A stretch of DNA of 64,000 bases from Spizellomyces punctatus DAOM BR117 (Eukaryota; Chytridiomycota; Chytridiomycetes; Spizellomycetales; Spizellomycetaceae), in assembly GCF_000182565.1 (NCBI RefSeq), contig NW_015971537.1, positions 452,457 through 516,456 on the forward strand. The letters are read 5' to 3'. Below the pieces are notes generated by a model. That model did no database searches and was not told the origin of the DNA. It was given only the letters and a program-made list of their open reading frames with translations. Numbering within the stretch: position 1 is the first letter of the stretch; every line of letters starts with the position of its first letter. The translations under genes and the position numbers were made by a program. Positions 1-11,400 of this stretch are shown piece by piece.

Positions 1-75
1 AATTATTGGACCATCATCGACGAGTTCAATCCGTGCAAGCAACTCATTTTCAAGGGGGACACCCTTTTCTTGTGA
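1..75 (+). CDS. Possible 3' end of a gene entering from the left
   Basis: Frame 1 is open from the window edge for 24 codons and stops at TGA 73-75, ending in FKGDTLFL. The peptide has a protein-like composition but is far too short to identify. It would be convergent with the Ste12 gene that ends at 288. Another open frame (6-242) overlaps it, so chance is a real alternative. The remainder up to 287 is AT-rich and looks like shared 3' flank. Confidence 0.2.
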   Translation, partial: NYWTIIDEFNPCKQLIFKGDTLFL

Positions 76-287
76 ATTACACCAGCGGCATTGCTATGCT
101 GGACATCAGCCAAGTACCATATTCGGAGCAAAAAAAAGATGTTGCAAAAACAGCTCATTTTATTTACAGTTCAAAATGCGATCGAGTATTCCACTCGTCA
201 AGAAAAAATGTATCGGATAAATTAGACTTCTGTCACAGTTGATATATGTACATTCACTTCAAACACACAAGAGCCTCTGATCTCGCT

Positions 288-2266
288 CTAAAAGGCAAAG
301 CCCGACATTGGCTGGTTAGGCGAAGACCCATTCATTTGTTGAATATGTTGAGGTGTCACGCCAAACAAGTGTCCCTGCATCGCCGCTGCTGCGGCGGGAT
401 GGATGTGTTGGATTTCCATTCCTTGCGGGTGCATTGCGTACGGATGCGGTAGGTATGCCATCGTCATTTGAGCTTGCGGGAGATTGTAGTGCGTGTGTTG
501 TTGAGGGTGAGGGAGCTGGATGAGTCCTTGTGGGTGTTGATGATGGGCCGCCATCGTCGGCATCTGTGCATGGGAGAGGTTGTGGACCATCGGGGAAGCA
601 GGGAGGGAATGCGAACGTTGATGCAGAGACGTGTGACTTTGGTGCATCATTGGAGATACATTGGCGTGCATCATTGGCGATGCAGGCATAGAATGTGTGT
701 GCATCTCAGGGCCATAGTCCATTCCAGGTAGCGAGGGTGCAGGGGATCCAGCCTTGCCGCTAAACTGGCCGCCGTGGATCTTCATGTGCTGCGACAGGTT
801 GTCGGAGCGGGAAAATCCTTTGGCACAGTTTTCAATAGGACAGACATATGGTTTTTCGCCAGTGTGGCAGCGCATATGACGACGTAGGTGTTCGTAGCGC
901 TTGAATTTTCGGCCGCAAGAGTCAAAGGTGCAGACATAGTTTCGCTTTTCCTCTCCTTCTTTGCTCCGAAGAGGGGAAGATGTGACAGGCTCCGGAGTAG
1001 AGACACGTCCTGAATTGTATCCCTTGCTCAAGCTGAACAGCGACTGTGCTCGTCGCCGTTGCTTGTAGTTTGGAGAACCTTCAAAGAGAGAGAACACGCC
1101 AAACAAGCCCGGGTTACCAGCCCCAGGTTGCTGTGGAACAATGTACTCTCCGTCGGCGGTGTGGAGGGCATGGACTCCGTCTTCCGATGTCACAGAAGAC
1201 ATGGACGGAGAGTTACCAGTCGACATTTGCGGTGATGCATGAGTAAGGTATGGCGTGCCAGCCGCCGAGTGAGGAGATGAGTTCATTGGGTTGAAGACGT
1301 ATCCATTTGGACCTTCCTGCGGCGGAGCAGGAGCGGCGCCAATAGGGGAATCGTTTATCCACTCATCTAGTACCACCGTGCTCTCTCCTGGTCCACTCAT
1401 AGGATCAGGTTTGAGATGCAAGGTTGGAAGGCATTGTTGTTTAGCCAACTCGAGTGTGGGAATCAACGGCATTGGATTGATGGCAACTGTGGTCGGCTCA
1501 ATTCCCAAGGCTTCGCGCTTGAGATCCCGCTCTAGCGCATCCTGAAAAGAGAGGAATCGTCAGTCGCAAGTACATGGACTTAAAACAAGAGATAGCATAC
1601 ACATACCATAAAGAGACGATCATGAGGAACCGAGAACCAGTAGAAAACTTTCTGCTTCTTTTGAGTCCGGATGCAGTTGTTTTTATACAGCATCTCGAGA
1701 AACTCTGATCTTGGCTCTTCCAGAGTCGCATCAATCCCAGGCTTTAGATTTCTCAAATCCGAGAAAACGCCCTCTTCAAACTTTTTCACATTCTTGACGG
1801 GACGCCCAAATCCTTGGAATCGAAACATCAGAGAGCGAACAATATCTGTTCCCGTGATGTGGAACAAGTTGTTCCAGAGGACGCAGGAGATGTGTTCACC
1901 ATTTGGCAAAGCAAATCGCTTGATGGTTTGTTCAGGATCCCAATTTGTCGGGGCGGTCGCCAAAAAAAGTTTTAGCCGATCCAAGAGTTCAGCTGCGGAA
2001 GAGTCGGCGGCTGTAGGGTTGGTGGAAGGAGCGTTTGATGGTACAGTTGCATGGGACAGAGCGGGAGAGGCAGAGACTACGGATTCCGAGATCGAACCTC
2101 GGTGTCCAGCATGTGATTGCTGTTGTTGCTGCTGCTGCATGTGCTGTGTCGAGGATTGTTGGTCTTGCTGTTCATCGTGTGTATAATTGTGATGCTCGAT
2201 TTTCTGATGCAAAAGGTCTTGCTGGTCGTCGTGTTGCTGCTGCTGCTGGTGCTCTTCTGGCGTCAT
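288..2266 (-). CDS. STE12: Ste12-like transcription factor with two C2H2 zinc fingers
   Basis: Sequence-specific DNA-binding factor acting at the end of a MAP kinase pathway that controls mating, filamentation or invasion in fungi. Two exons, 2266-1607 and 1541-288, flank a 65-nt intron (GTATGT..TTTCAG) and give about 637 aa. Residues ~75-230 form the Ste12 homeodomain-like region, containing [15 protein letters not shown] joined across the intron to [11 protein letters not shown]. Two C2H2 fingers follow further on ([12 protein letters not shown]..., [12 protein letters not shown]...), the arrangement of filamentous-fungal Ste12 proteins; budding yeast Ste12 lacks these fingers. The N terminus is Gln/His-rich and the C terminus His/Met/Gln/Pro-rich, typical of activation domains. 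The start was placed at M33 of the open frame (AACATGACG) because upstream residues look non-coding. The upstream ORF start at 2362 remains possible. Confidence 0.93.
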
Positions 2267-2362
2267 GTTTTGAAGAGCCTTTTTTTTCAATCTTGACACA
2301 GTGCAGCTCTTGTCCGGAAGGCGGTTTTGTACTAGTTGTGTTTTGCAAGAGAATAATAACAA

Positions 2363-3546
2363 ACGAGGAGATGCCTCTTGTTTGAACGATGGCAGGAATG
2401 AAGACGGGGGGAGGAAGGAAAGCCCAAAAGGTCTAATAAGCTGAAATCTGGCGCAGAGTCACAAAACCACAAGGTAAAACGGGGCGGCCACTCCGCTTTG
2501 AATTTCCCAAACAGCCGCACAAAACAAAACACCTCCTTGCAAAAGGGGGGGAGGAGAAGAGAAAAACGATGAGGGGCGGAAAGCGGCCGAGCCTCTTTAT
2601 ATCCACTCCTTCTTTCCTTTGAGCAAGAAATGGCCGCTTTGCGACAGCGTTTTAAACGCCACGCGCACAAAATTTGATGGGGGCGCGTCATTGATTGGTG
2701 CAACGAGAGGAAAAACAAATTTGAATTATCGGGGACCCCCCGTCTTGTTTCACGTCTGGGCATCATCCCCCAACGATACATCCCAAAATGGTCAAAGATC
2801 TGGGCATCTGGGTAACCATAGGCCTTGTGGGTTTGAATGCAGTGGGAGGGGCGCTCATGGGCAACATTTCCAGATGCACAAAGCAACGGGAAACCAGCCT
2901 TTGGGCACTCTTTATTTGGGGATCTCGGAGGGGACTATCGTCCTTTTTGTTTGCACACACCCACGCAACACACGCGACACCCAACTGACGATAAACCCAC
3001 AGGCGTCTTCTGCCAAAAGGCGTCTGCCCCCAAAAGTGCCGTTGCATTCAATGTGTTGCATTCATGACTCGCGTGTGCAATATCTTTTTCTACTTAACGG
3101 ATGCCCAATATTGTTTGGGTGCTATAAATAGCTACACGTGACTACAAATATACCTTATTTTGGCAAACACAAGAGGGAGCGCCGCCATCTTGGGAAGTTG
3201 GGATGCCCCTCCCGACGCCACAGCACCCGCCGGTTATCACAAGATATCACATGAGCGAGCGTTACACGTGCTAATGCATTAGAGCCAACCCTTTCGGCGG
3301 TGCTGGAATGCGGATGGAACCTGCACATTATGTCAAGATGCGCTTTTGGGAAAAAAGTAAGGGCGATGCAAAAAACCCAATTAGCGGCATGACGGCTGCC
3401 GCTGGTCTGCTCTCGCTGGGTATCTGCGCTTGCAAGTAGAAAGGAAACCGACGACGATACGGCAAGTCGCTGATATACGAACGCCTGTATTGGACGCTTG
3501 TGCGGAACCTTGTTTATTCAAGTAGCTATAAAACTCTTCGTCGACC
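2363..3546. other. Divergent intergenic region between STE12 and the Skt5-like gene
   Basis: About 1.2 kb with no convincing gene. The Ste12-proximal part is purine-rich and GC-rich on the plus strand. A single TGTTTCA (2746-2752), the complement of the Ste12 pheromone response element TGAAACA, lies about 480 bp upstream of the STE12 start. One 7-mer proves nothing by itself. A 170-codon frame at 2619-3131 has no recognisable content. Confidence 0.5.
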
Positions 3547-6150
3547 ATGGAGAAACCTCTACCTGCACCTCCTCTTATCACTACGACTGCTGCTGTACAA
3601 GTAGAGCGACCTGTGATCAAGCAACGTGTGACATCCTTGCCCAGCGGTGGCCTGGTGGCCATATCTCAGCCGGAAAATGACAACCCTCTCCCTCCGCCTT
3701 CTCCAGGGTTAAGTCACAGCTCCCTTCAGTCCCTGAGTGACGACGATGCCGTGTCGAGTGAAGAGGACGATATTGCACATATGCCGATTGGGAGTCAGGG
3801 GGAACTACAAGATGGATCTTCTCAAGAAGAGCTAAATGGTGTAGAGGACAAAGAGATATTGAACGAGGAACCTACGAGCGACGCCCATGAATTAATGCCT
3901 GCAGGAGAAGTAACTGAAGATCCAAGAAGCGACACTGGTGATTCAGAAACTGCAAGAGACGTCCTCCCAGGCGTCCCCCCACCCGACCATGTTCCATCAC
4001 ATGCCGCAGATCCCACAGCTCCACGTCCACCTGTCCGGATGTATAGACCATTGCCAATTCCACCTGACGCCCGACCCATGAATCCGCATATGCATGCGCC
4101 GGGTGCTCATCCTATGACAGTAAGTATACAGAAAGCGAGCATGGGTCATTTTTCCGATGAAATATACTAATACTGGGACCCTGGAATAGACTTTCCCTCC
4201 ACATCAACAAGCAATGAATGCTCCGTCACCCGTGGCCCACCCATTTTCCCCAGGTCAACATCCTGGCTTCTATCCTTCCGGTCGGCCCTTACCACCACCA
4301 CCTTTGGGCTGGCATGGCAGTCATCCTCATGCATACTCTCCACGACCATATCCACATCAACCACATTTTGGCCGTCCCAGTGGATTTCCGGCTCCGCCTG
4401 GTCCTCACATGCACTTTCACCATCCCCATGATTCTGCTCGCCCTATCCACCATGGCCAACATACTGGTCGTCCATTCCACCATCATCATGATACAAGTCG
4501 CCCTTTGCAGCATCCCCAAGATGCCGCATTTCGTCATCCTCAGGTTCCGCCTCAAGCACCGTCACTGCGAGCGCCGAGCCCACCATCCGACTCAGTTCCG
4601 CGATCCTCTTTTGAGGACAATGAAGACACGAGCACCTTATCAAGTTCTCTCTCAGGTCTTGACGTGAGCTCAAACGTTTCGGGGACAGATTCTGAAAATG
4701 CCCCCAGACCAACGTTTCGAAAATTGACCTTGAAACGACAAAAGGAAGCAAACAGGGCATCTGTGATGAAAGTATCGTTTGACCAGACGATTGCAATGTA
4801 TAGAGAAAATGCATTGAAGAGCGGGGATAGCAGACTCAAGTACGAGTTTGCAAAGTAAGTGACCATCTTCTCCAAATTTGGCGTGCGACTTAGTTTCTGA
4901 TTTTTGGCTTGTAGATTTTGTATTGAGGAGAGTGCAAAGTTAACTGATTCAAAATCAAAAGAGATGGTACGGGCCGCATCTTTCCTCTTCTATGATACGA
5001 TTCTATTCACTTATACGATCTGATTTTTAGATCATGGATGAAGCCTTCGCATTACTAAAGGAGCTTTCCAAATCAGGCAATCCGGATGCAATGGTAAGGA
5101 TCGCAGAGAACGTGGTTATTCTGAGGCGTCGATCTTACTCCAACTTATAAAGTACACACTGGGACAAGCCTACCTTGACGACCAAAAGTACGCTCTCGCG
5201 CATGCGCAACTAGTGCAAGCAGCAAAACGCTCGCACGCCGGAGCCTGCTACCTTGTCGCCAAATGCTCAGAAAAAGGCCTCGGCACCAAAAAATCCAATC
5301 GTGTGTCACTGGACTTTTACAACAAGGCTGCCCAAGCAGGGTTCAAACCCGCCTTGTATCGTCTAGGCATGATTGAATTGCGAGGGGAACTAGGGATAAA
5401 ACGGGACGTGAGGAAGGCGGTCATGTGGCTGAAAAGAGGAGCTGCCGTCGCTGACAAAGAACATCCACAACCGCTTTTCCAACTCGCCCTCATATTTGAA
5501 GCCGGCGTACCACCTCATATTCAACAAGATGAAGGCTATGCCCGAGGATTACTCATTGAAGCCGCAGGATTGGACTATGCCCCAGCTCAATACAAACTCG
5601 GCTGCTGTTACGAGTTTGCTAGAGTCGGATGTCCCCGTGATCTGGTATGTATCTCATTAGAGCCATTTCCCTTAACCCCCTGTTATTAACTCTTTTCGTA
5701 TCCAGCGAGAGGCTATCTATTGGTACCGAAAGGCTGCAGAAAACGGGGACACGGATGCAGCGTTTGCTTTGGCGGGCTGGTACCTTCAAGGCTGTGAGGT
5801 AAGCAGATCGGAATCACTCATTTTCTCTAAACAGGAATAGCAATGCTCACACGTTTGTATCCCTCCAGGGCGTTCTAGAGCAAAACGATCACGAAGCTTA
5901 CTCTTGGACTTATAAAGCTGCCTTGAAGGATCACGCAAAAGCACAGTACGCCATTGGGTACTTTTGTGAGACAGGCATTGGCTGCACGCAAAACATGGAA
6001 AAGGCTGTACGGTGGTATCGTCTGTCCGCGAGACTGGGCGATGAACGGGCGTTGGCGAAAGTTGGACATGAGGCTCCTAGTGCAACGTCATCTGTGTCTT
6101 CGGCAACGAAGGAAGGAAAGGGACTTTTTGGGTTTCTGGGCAAGAAGTAA
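3547..6150 (+). CDS. Sel1-repeat protein, Skt5/Chs4-like chitin synthase activator
   Basis: Likely regulator or anchor of chitin synthase at the plasma membrane, as Skt5/Chs4 is for Chs3. Seven exons: 3547-4119, 4190-4854, 4915-4966, 5031-5093, 5153-5644, 5706-5798 and 5869-6150, giving 739 aa in phase. Intron 1 carries a TACTAAT branch-point-like sequence. The first ~400 residues are Pro/His/Ser-rich and disordered. From ~400 on there is the Skt5 core (FDQTIAMYRENALKSGDSR) followed by about seven Sel1 repeats, such as AIYWYRKAAENGDTDAAFAL and AVRWYRLSARLGDERALAKV. It ends in GLFGFLGKK, so the C-terminal CaaX prenylation box of yeast Skt5 is absent. The Sel1 family assignment is firm; the chitin synthase role is inferred from the family. 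Confidence 0.88.
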
Positions 6151-6283
6151 TATTATTTCATCATAGACAAATGATTTGTATCATTCCTGCTGTTGAGTTC
6201 TTGTCTAAGTGTCAGATAGATGGCCCGAGAGGAAGCTAATCTAAGGTCAGCTCAAAAACAAAAAAACGAGTCAGGACCATTAA

Positions 6284-6355
6284 TGGAGGTTGCGGGGCTC
6301 GATCCCGCGGCCTTCCGCATGCAAAGCGGACGATCTACCACTGATCTAAACCCCC
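6284..6355 (-). tRNA. tRNA-Ala(UGC)
   Basis: A 72-nt intronless tRNA. The acceptor stem GGGGGTT/AACCTCC contains one G-T pair, the anticodon arm is TCCGC-TTTGCAT-GCGGA, the T arm is GCGGG-ATCGAGC-CCCGC and the discriminator is A. CCA is not encoded. The sequence is identical to the copies at 24519 and 33617. Confidence 0.95.
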
Positions 6356-6468
6356 GACGCTAATCTCTGCGCTAGCTCTTCCTCAATAAAATATCCGAAC
6401 GCCCGTCCAGGGCTCCCTTTCTCATTGCACACCTTTTGTAGAGTTTCAGGAATGCCTCCCCGACCACC

Positions 6469-7376
6469 ATGACCATCGTCTCAAAAAACCGTCTAAAGGT
6501 GAGCATCCACAGCCCAGAGATCCTCTTGCAAACCACCCTGCTCACTACCCATGTAGAACGTCTCACACTCCCGACCCATCATCTACGGCTCCTACGCCGC
6601 CCTCTTAAAAACCGGCGAAAAACGCGCTGACCCCTCCCACACACACAAATGGACCGTGTACGTCAAAGGAATCCAGAACGAAGATCTCGCAGTGTTTATC
6701 AAGAAGGTATCATTTAAATTGCACGAGAGTTTTGAGAACCCTTTACGAGGTACGCTATGTTATCGTGCGCATCCGTCTGATCACCCACCTATATATTGAC
6801 TTTGTTAATAGTCATTGAAGCCCCGCCTTTTGAAGTACACGAGACGGGATGGGGCGAGTTCGACATTGCCATCAAGATATACATCCACGAAGAACTCGAG
6901 TCAGTGAAACACATTCAATTGCATCATACCCTCCAATTATACCCAAAGGAAGACGCTGCAACCGCATCAAATAAGCCAGTCGTATCTGAGCATTATGAGG
7001 AGATTGTATGTTTGCGGTTGAACCATTATTGTGAATGAGGTCTTATTTGTTGTCTCGTTGGTAGGTGTTTAATGAACCGACTGAAGAAACGTACAATAAA
7101 CTATCGGCAAACCCACCGCCGATGCTAACTGGCGCCAAGCGGGAAAAAGTTACTCATAGTTTCAGTAAGTAACAGAATCCTGTCTTGTTGCTGTTTAGAA
7201 AGTGGAATCTTATTGTTCATTCCCTGGCAGCGCCGCACGCCGAGCAAGAGGAGCTCAAAAGTTTGAGAGAAGCAAATGAAAAAGTCCTGCAACAACTAGA
7301 GAATGAGAAGACTCGTTTGCAGGCTGCAGAGGATGAGCTGGAAACTTTGAAACGACTGGTGGGGGATGACGTTTGA
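6469..7376 (+). CDS. YAF9: YEATS-domain protein, Yaf9/GAS41-like
   Basis: Histone acyl-lysine reader shared by the NuA4 acetyltransferase and SWR1 H2A.Z-exchange complexes; nuclear. Five exons (6469-6498, 6557-6749, 6812-7005, 7065-7164, 7231-7376) give 220 aa. Exon 1 encodes only [10 protein letters not shown]. The YEATS domain follows, with [12 protein letters not shown], the [11 protein letters not shown] strand, then [19 protein letters not shown] and LHHTLQLYP. The C terminus (from [18 protein letters not shown]) is a coiled coil like that of Yaf9/GAS41, which mediates complex assembly. The length matches yeast Yaf9 (226 aa). The ATG at 6469 is chosen because the nearer upstream ATG (6452) is followed in frame by a stop. 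Confidence 0.94.
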
Positions 7377-7567
7377 CAAGATGTTCTTGCTACGATCAGT
7401 CCTGCGGTATGGGCAAGTGCGGTTTGATTACCAGTGTACATATACATAGCATTTTCCGCCTATGCAAACATACATATATAGCAGTCGTCATCACAATGGC
7501 GCGCAGGCTATCTGTGAAAGCTTTATCAAACCTCTAATTTCAGGAGCAACAAACATTTCTCGCTTGC

Positions 7568-7592
7568 AAAAAAAAAAAAAAAAAAAAAAACA
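7568..7592. repeat. Poly(A) homopolymer
   Basis: An uninterrupted run of roughly 22-25 A residues in the shared 3' flank between YAF9 and LSM12. No target-site duplication or adjacent retroelement is visible, so a simple homopolymer is the plainest reading. Confidence 0.7.
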
Positions 7593-7678
7593 AAATATAA
7601 CCTGAGACATCAACTGGACGCAGGCGAGTTTGTAAGCCAGCCTCCTTTTGCCATTCCTCACAAGCAACATCAGCCTAT

Positions 7679-8677
7679 TCACTTCCCAACCTCCAACCCC
7701 AACCTTGTTCGCACACCCTCCAGCACCTTCTTGACACGCGCCAGTGCACTTTCCGCATGGCCCTTCCCCGCTATAACTCTGCAATCACCAGAAGTGTATG
7801 GCGGAACAATTTCGATTTCGTCCATAACGATTATGGAGCGTTTACGCCACGTTGTTGGCAGCGTTTTAGAAAGGTTGTCAAAGATGTCCTGTGAGAAGGA
7901 CGTAACGTCAGTACAAAGATGGACAGCCGTGGCAATGGGGTGGATACATGACATTACCTGCGCCTCCGCCGGGACTCCCACACCTATCCTCGCAACAGCC
8001 GCATGTTCACGGGCAACTAGCTTATCGAGAGGGACCTGACCCACCGGTACCAACAATGGAAGGGGCTGCGGAACCTTGCTCTGCTTTCCCTTTCGACCGT
8101 TCTCGCCGTCCAGTTCGTCGTCTCCCAAACGTGCAAGAGGCTCCACTTCCTTAATGTGGTTCAGCTTCACAACATGGAAATCAAACTTGAGTGCTCCATT
8201 CTGGATGCTTGAACCGTTTGCCATCGCAGAAGAGGTATAGGCAGAAGAAGCGGATGATGATGGTTTCTTTGGCGGCGGTGGGGAAGACGAGGAAGACCGG
8301 GAGGCGGCAGCTGCTGCGGCGGCGGCAAAGCTCAAGGGCCTGCCGTTTGACTTGGGCGCAGCTGCAGGTGTAGGTGACGTCTCACTGGCAGACTGACTTG
8401 GCTTTCCAGGTTCAGGTGAGGCACTCGGTTCCGACGACAAGGCTTGCAAAACCATTACTCCCAGAACAGTATCATATGCATATATTAGCCCTTCATACAC
8501 ATCCTCATTGAGCGTCACAAGCCGAACCCAGATGCCGACTGCACCAGAGGGATCCAGACCGACCAAACTGCTTGAGTCGGGAACGGACGTTGCGGCTTCA
8601 GAAGATGGTGTAGCGGGCTCATCATCCTGATGAATCATTTCATCAATGATCGTTGGAGCTGCAGCTCCGCTGGCCAT
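7679..8677 (-). CDS. LSM12: Lsm12-like protein (LSM plus anticodon-binding-like AD domain)
   Basis: RNA-associated protein of the Lsm12 family, which in yeast and animals works with Pbp1/ataxin-2 and poly(A)-binding protein. The open frame has 332 codons, but residues VMSCIHP...SFSQ (23 codons, 7889-7957) are bounded by GTAATG and TTCTCACAG and interrupt the conserved AD domain. Removing them joins EAQ to DIFDNLSKTLPTTW and leaves 309 aa. The N-terminal LSM domain contains GIWVRLVTLNEDVYEGLIYA. A Pro/Ser/Ala-rich insert (residues ~90-155) precedes FDFHVVKLNHIKEVEPL. The AD domain carries IIVMDEIEIVPPY and RVKKVLEG. Because the intron length is a multiple of three and has no stop, retention would give a longer protein. 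Confidence 0.9.
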   Translation of the reverse strand: MASGAAAPTIIDEMIHQDDEPATPSSEAATSVPDSSSLVGLDPSGAVGIWVRLVTLNEDVYEGLIYAYDTVLGVMVLQALSSEPSASPEPGKPSQSASETSPTPAAAPKSNGRPLSFAAAAAAAASRSSSSSPPPPKKPSSSASSAYTSSAMANGSSIQNGALKFDFHVVKLNHIKEVEPLARLGDDELDGENGRKGKQSKVPQPLPLLVPVGQVPLDKLVAREHAAVARIGVGVPAEAQVMSCIHPIATAVHLCTDVTSFSQDIFDNLSKTLPTTWRKRSIIVMDEIEIVPPYTSGDCRVIAGKGHAESALARVKKVLEGVRTRLGLEVGK

Positions 8678-9571
8678 GGTTCAGCGCGAGGTCACCAGGC
8701 TCTGAGAGAGAGAGACACAGAGACCGAGGAATACAAAGAACGGATGGGCTAGCCAATCCAGACGCGATAAATGAGGGAGATCGTTGCTTGGATAGGGAGA
8801 ATTCCCAGCTGTTCAAAGATCTTCCGCCAATAGCGTTGTAGTAACACACCGAACTGGTCCCAGGGTACACTTGCAGCGGTTACAGTCTACCACAAAATCC
8901 TGAACGTGCGCCGTATACAGGAAAAACACACAAGTGATGGGATTGGACCAAGGCGCCGGCGACGTCAGTCAGTCATCCACCCGATATGTATCTCCTTCTT
9001 CCCCACTCCGTCCTAGTCACAGCGTTCTTGACTCGATACGGACGAGGTCTACTTCTGACCAGAGATGTGCTGTAGATCCCCTCTGTCGTCAAACTCACTG
9101 GAACACGCCTACTTAGGGCAGGCTCATATAATCCCCAAACGGCAGCGGGGAGTCCGCATATTAGGCGCGCCTTGTTGCCATGGCTTGCGGCATTATGTAA
9201 GTGGACCTCCACAGCGCTGACCCCATTGATGAAGGAAAGTCCCAAGTTTACTGAAGGGGACGAACAATAAAGGTGAAGAACATATTCAGGACACAAATAG
9301 GATGCGTCGGTGATGTAGAGCTCATGATATAAATTGGTAAAAATGCAAGCAGTAGGAATCATCTATGCATATATAGCAGCAGGCTTCAATGCCAAGGAAA
9401 CCATCCAATACTACTCTATAGATTCTCCATGTTTGACTGCGTCCATTCCAGAAACAATGTCTGATGCCCGCCAAGGGTAAACTTGTACCTCACTTTCCCT
9501 GGTCAATTTGGTCAGGCATTCTATGTAACTATTAATGATTTCGATATTTACATCCGTTCATCCCATGATCA
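8678..9571. other. Intergenic region upstream of LSM12 and downstream of RFC3
   Basis: About 0.9 kb. A 129-codon minus-strand frame (8973-9362) and short plus-strand frames show no domain, no sensible splice continuation and no conserved motif. I see no gene or RNA here. Confidence 0.5.
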
Positions 9572-11233
9572 CTATGTACTGAGCTTTGCCGCCAAGTCGC
9601 ATCCGATTCTAAATGACCCCACTAGAGCTCCTAGCTGGATCTTCTCCGAACAGCTTGTTGATAAGTTGTACCTAAAGATGATAGGTGAGGTGGGTCGAGA
9701 CTTTTCGTCAGTACACGGCGTACTCACTCTATCTCTGCCATTTTATCCAAAAGAACGATTCGAACAGGTGGTGGCAGCTCAGTCACAGCCACAACGTCGT
9801 GCAATTCCGTAATAATATCCGCCAATGCCAGACCTTTCGTAATCCGCAACTGCTGAATGTCTAGGAAGATGACTTAGTGATAGCTCTTGGACACAGTCTC
9901 ATTTTGCGGACGTACTTTCATAAGCAGTCGCAAAATCAGAATTCAGTAGCCACTCAGCAATTTGGTTAATGTCGGCGGGAAGAGGAGATCCTGTGCACAA
10001 ATACACAGCTTGCTCTGTAACTGGTGAAAATGCTGCATGGGTGGCCTGTCCGAGCCGTAAGGCAGGATCTGTCAGGAGAGGTCGATTGGATCCAAATACA
10101 GCTGCGATTTCAATACCTGAAGTATGTTCAGAGCCCGTCGCATGTCACCCAACGATAGTTTCAGTAGAGCTTGTCGACCATCATCCGTAATATCAATGCT
10201 AGAGGAAGCAGCGAGTGCAATGTCAACAAAGACGGAACAGATTGACTTCGCAATACACGACCACATACCCTTCTGCTCCAATGACATAATCTAGCCGCGT
10301 CTTTATTTGGTCCTCCTTCAGAGGAGAGAAGCGGAATCGAGTACACCGCGATTGGAGAGCAGGTATAATCTTTCCTACGTAGTTGCATATAATGCAGAAC
10401 CTGACGTTGCGGGTGTACTTCTCAATAACTAGTTTGACACCACTATTGTAAGCCCTGACTCGTTCATCAAAGATTAACCAACTTCCTTACTTCGTCGCAA
10501 AGCATTCTGCGCCACTTGTGTCATTGCATCCGCCTCATCTAGAATAATGAGCTTAAACCCTGAACTGGGTTGGACAGCGTTGTGGTTGGCAATTATTTGA
10601 ACACTAACTCAACCGCGAGAGAAGCATACCTAAAGATCTTCTTAGTACTGGCAAAGGTCTTGATTTGCTCCCGCACAACATCAATACCGCGCTCGTCGGA
10701 AGCGTTAAGCTGAATATAGGGACATCAGTTTCATGCATTTACGTATTGGCCACAATAGGATATTGCGTGGCCTGCGTACCTCCAACATCATGGATTTGTA
10801 TCGAGGCCCATAAAGCTTCCTAGCGCAAGCAAGAATGGTAGATGTTTTCCCAGTGCCCGGAGGTCCGTAAAATAGTAGGTGTGGAAGTCGGTTTTCGTCA
10901 ATGAAACGAGATACTACGTATGAATGGCGATGAATATACGGCATTTTTAGAACCATGATTAGATCATATACATACTAGTACTAATTATATCCTTATGAGA
11001 AATCAGGTCATCAAGGCTCGCCGGTCGGTACTTTTCTACCCTTTAGAATACCAAGAATTGGTGATTGAGAACTAGTGGATAAAATACTACTCCTTTTGAA
11101 AGTCCGAAGCTCACCAAGGCAGGTTATCTCGTTCTTGACCCAAGCTCGATATCACAGCCTTCCCTTTGCCTTTCATCCCACCTGGTTTTGATAAAACCGG
11201 GGGCGTATCCACGTCCATAGGATCTCCCATCAT
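9572..11233 (-). CDS. RFC3: Replication factor C small subunit (yeast Rfc3 / human RFC5)
   Basis: AAA+ clamp-loader subunit that loads PCNA at primer-template junctions, also used in alternative loaders. At least nine small exons could be joined in phase. Landmarks in order: NLPW/VEKYRPASLDDLISHKDI, then ISRFIDENRLPHLLFYG; the Walker A motif GPPGTGKTST; LNASDERGIDVVREQIKTF; the Walker B region FKLIILDEADAMTQ; the SRC motif ALQSRCTRFRF; then GDMRRALNILQ. The collar continues through FSPVTEQAVYLCTG, LALADIITELHDVVAV and LLDKMAEIE, which splices at GTGAGT (9728/9671) to YNLSTSCSEKIQL. It ends ...LAAKLST with TAG at 9572-9574. DEAD-box spacing and the ISHKDI stretch fit Rfc3/RFC5 rather than Rfc2 or Rfc4. 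The start is uncertain: M at 11233 (MMGDPMDVDTPP) is preferred, 11323 is possible. Confidence 0.95.
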
Positions 11234-11400
11234 TGCTAAAGTCGCTCTGAGATCACAAACCGTTGGAAATCCCAGCGATGTCCGATCGGGAGTTTCCACG
11301 TGATCAACATTAATGCTATTCACATTCTAACCTATCGGCCTCATGGGGGTTGCCCGTCAACTACTTTACTTGCATCACTTTTAAAAAAGCTAGTCGAGTA

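Noticed and set aside
2619-3131. 170-codon plus-strand frame between STE12 and the Skt5-like gene
   Set aside because: No domain, no family resemblance and no conserved splice continuation; it lies in the likely promoter region.
4218-4667. 149-codon frame inside the Skt5-like gene
   Set aside because: It is an alternate frame of the His/Pro-rich exon 2; the other frame joins all seven exons in phase.
9483-9812. 109-codon plus-strand frame
   Set aside because: It is antisense to the last two exons of the RFC subunit, whose splice-joined C terminus matches the family.
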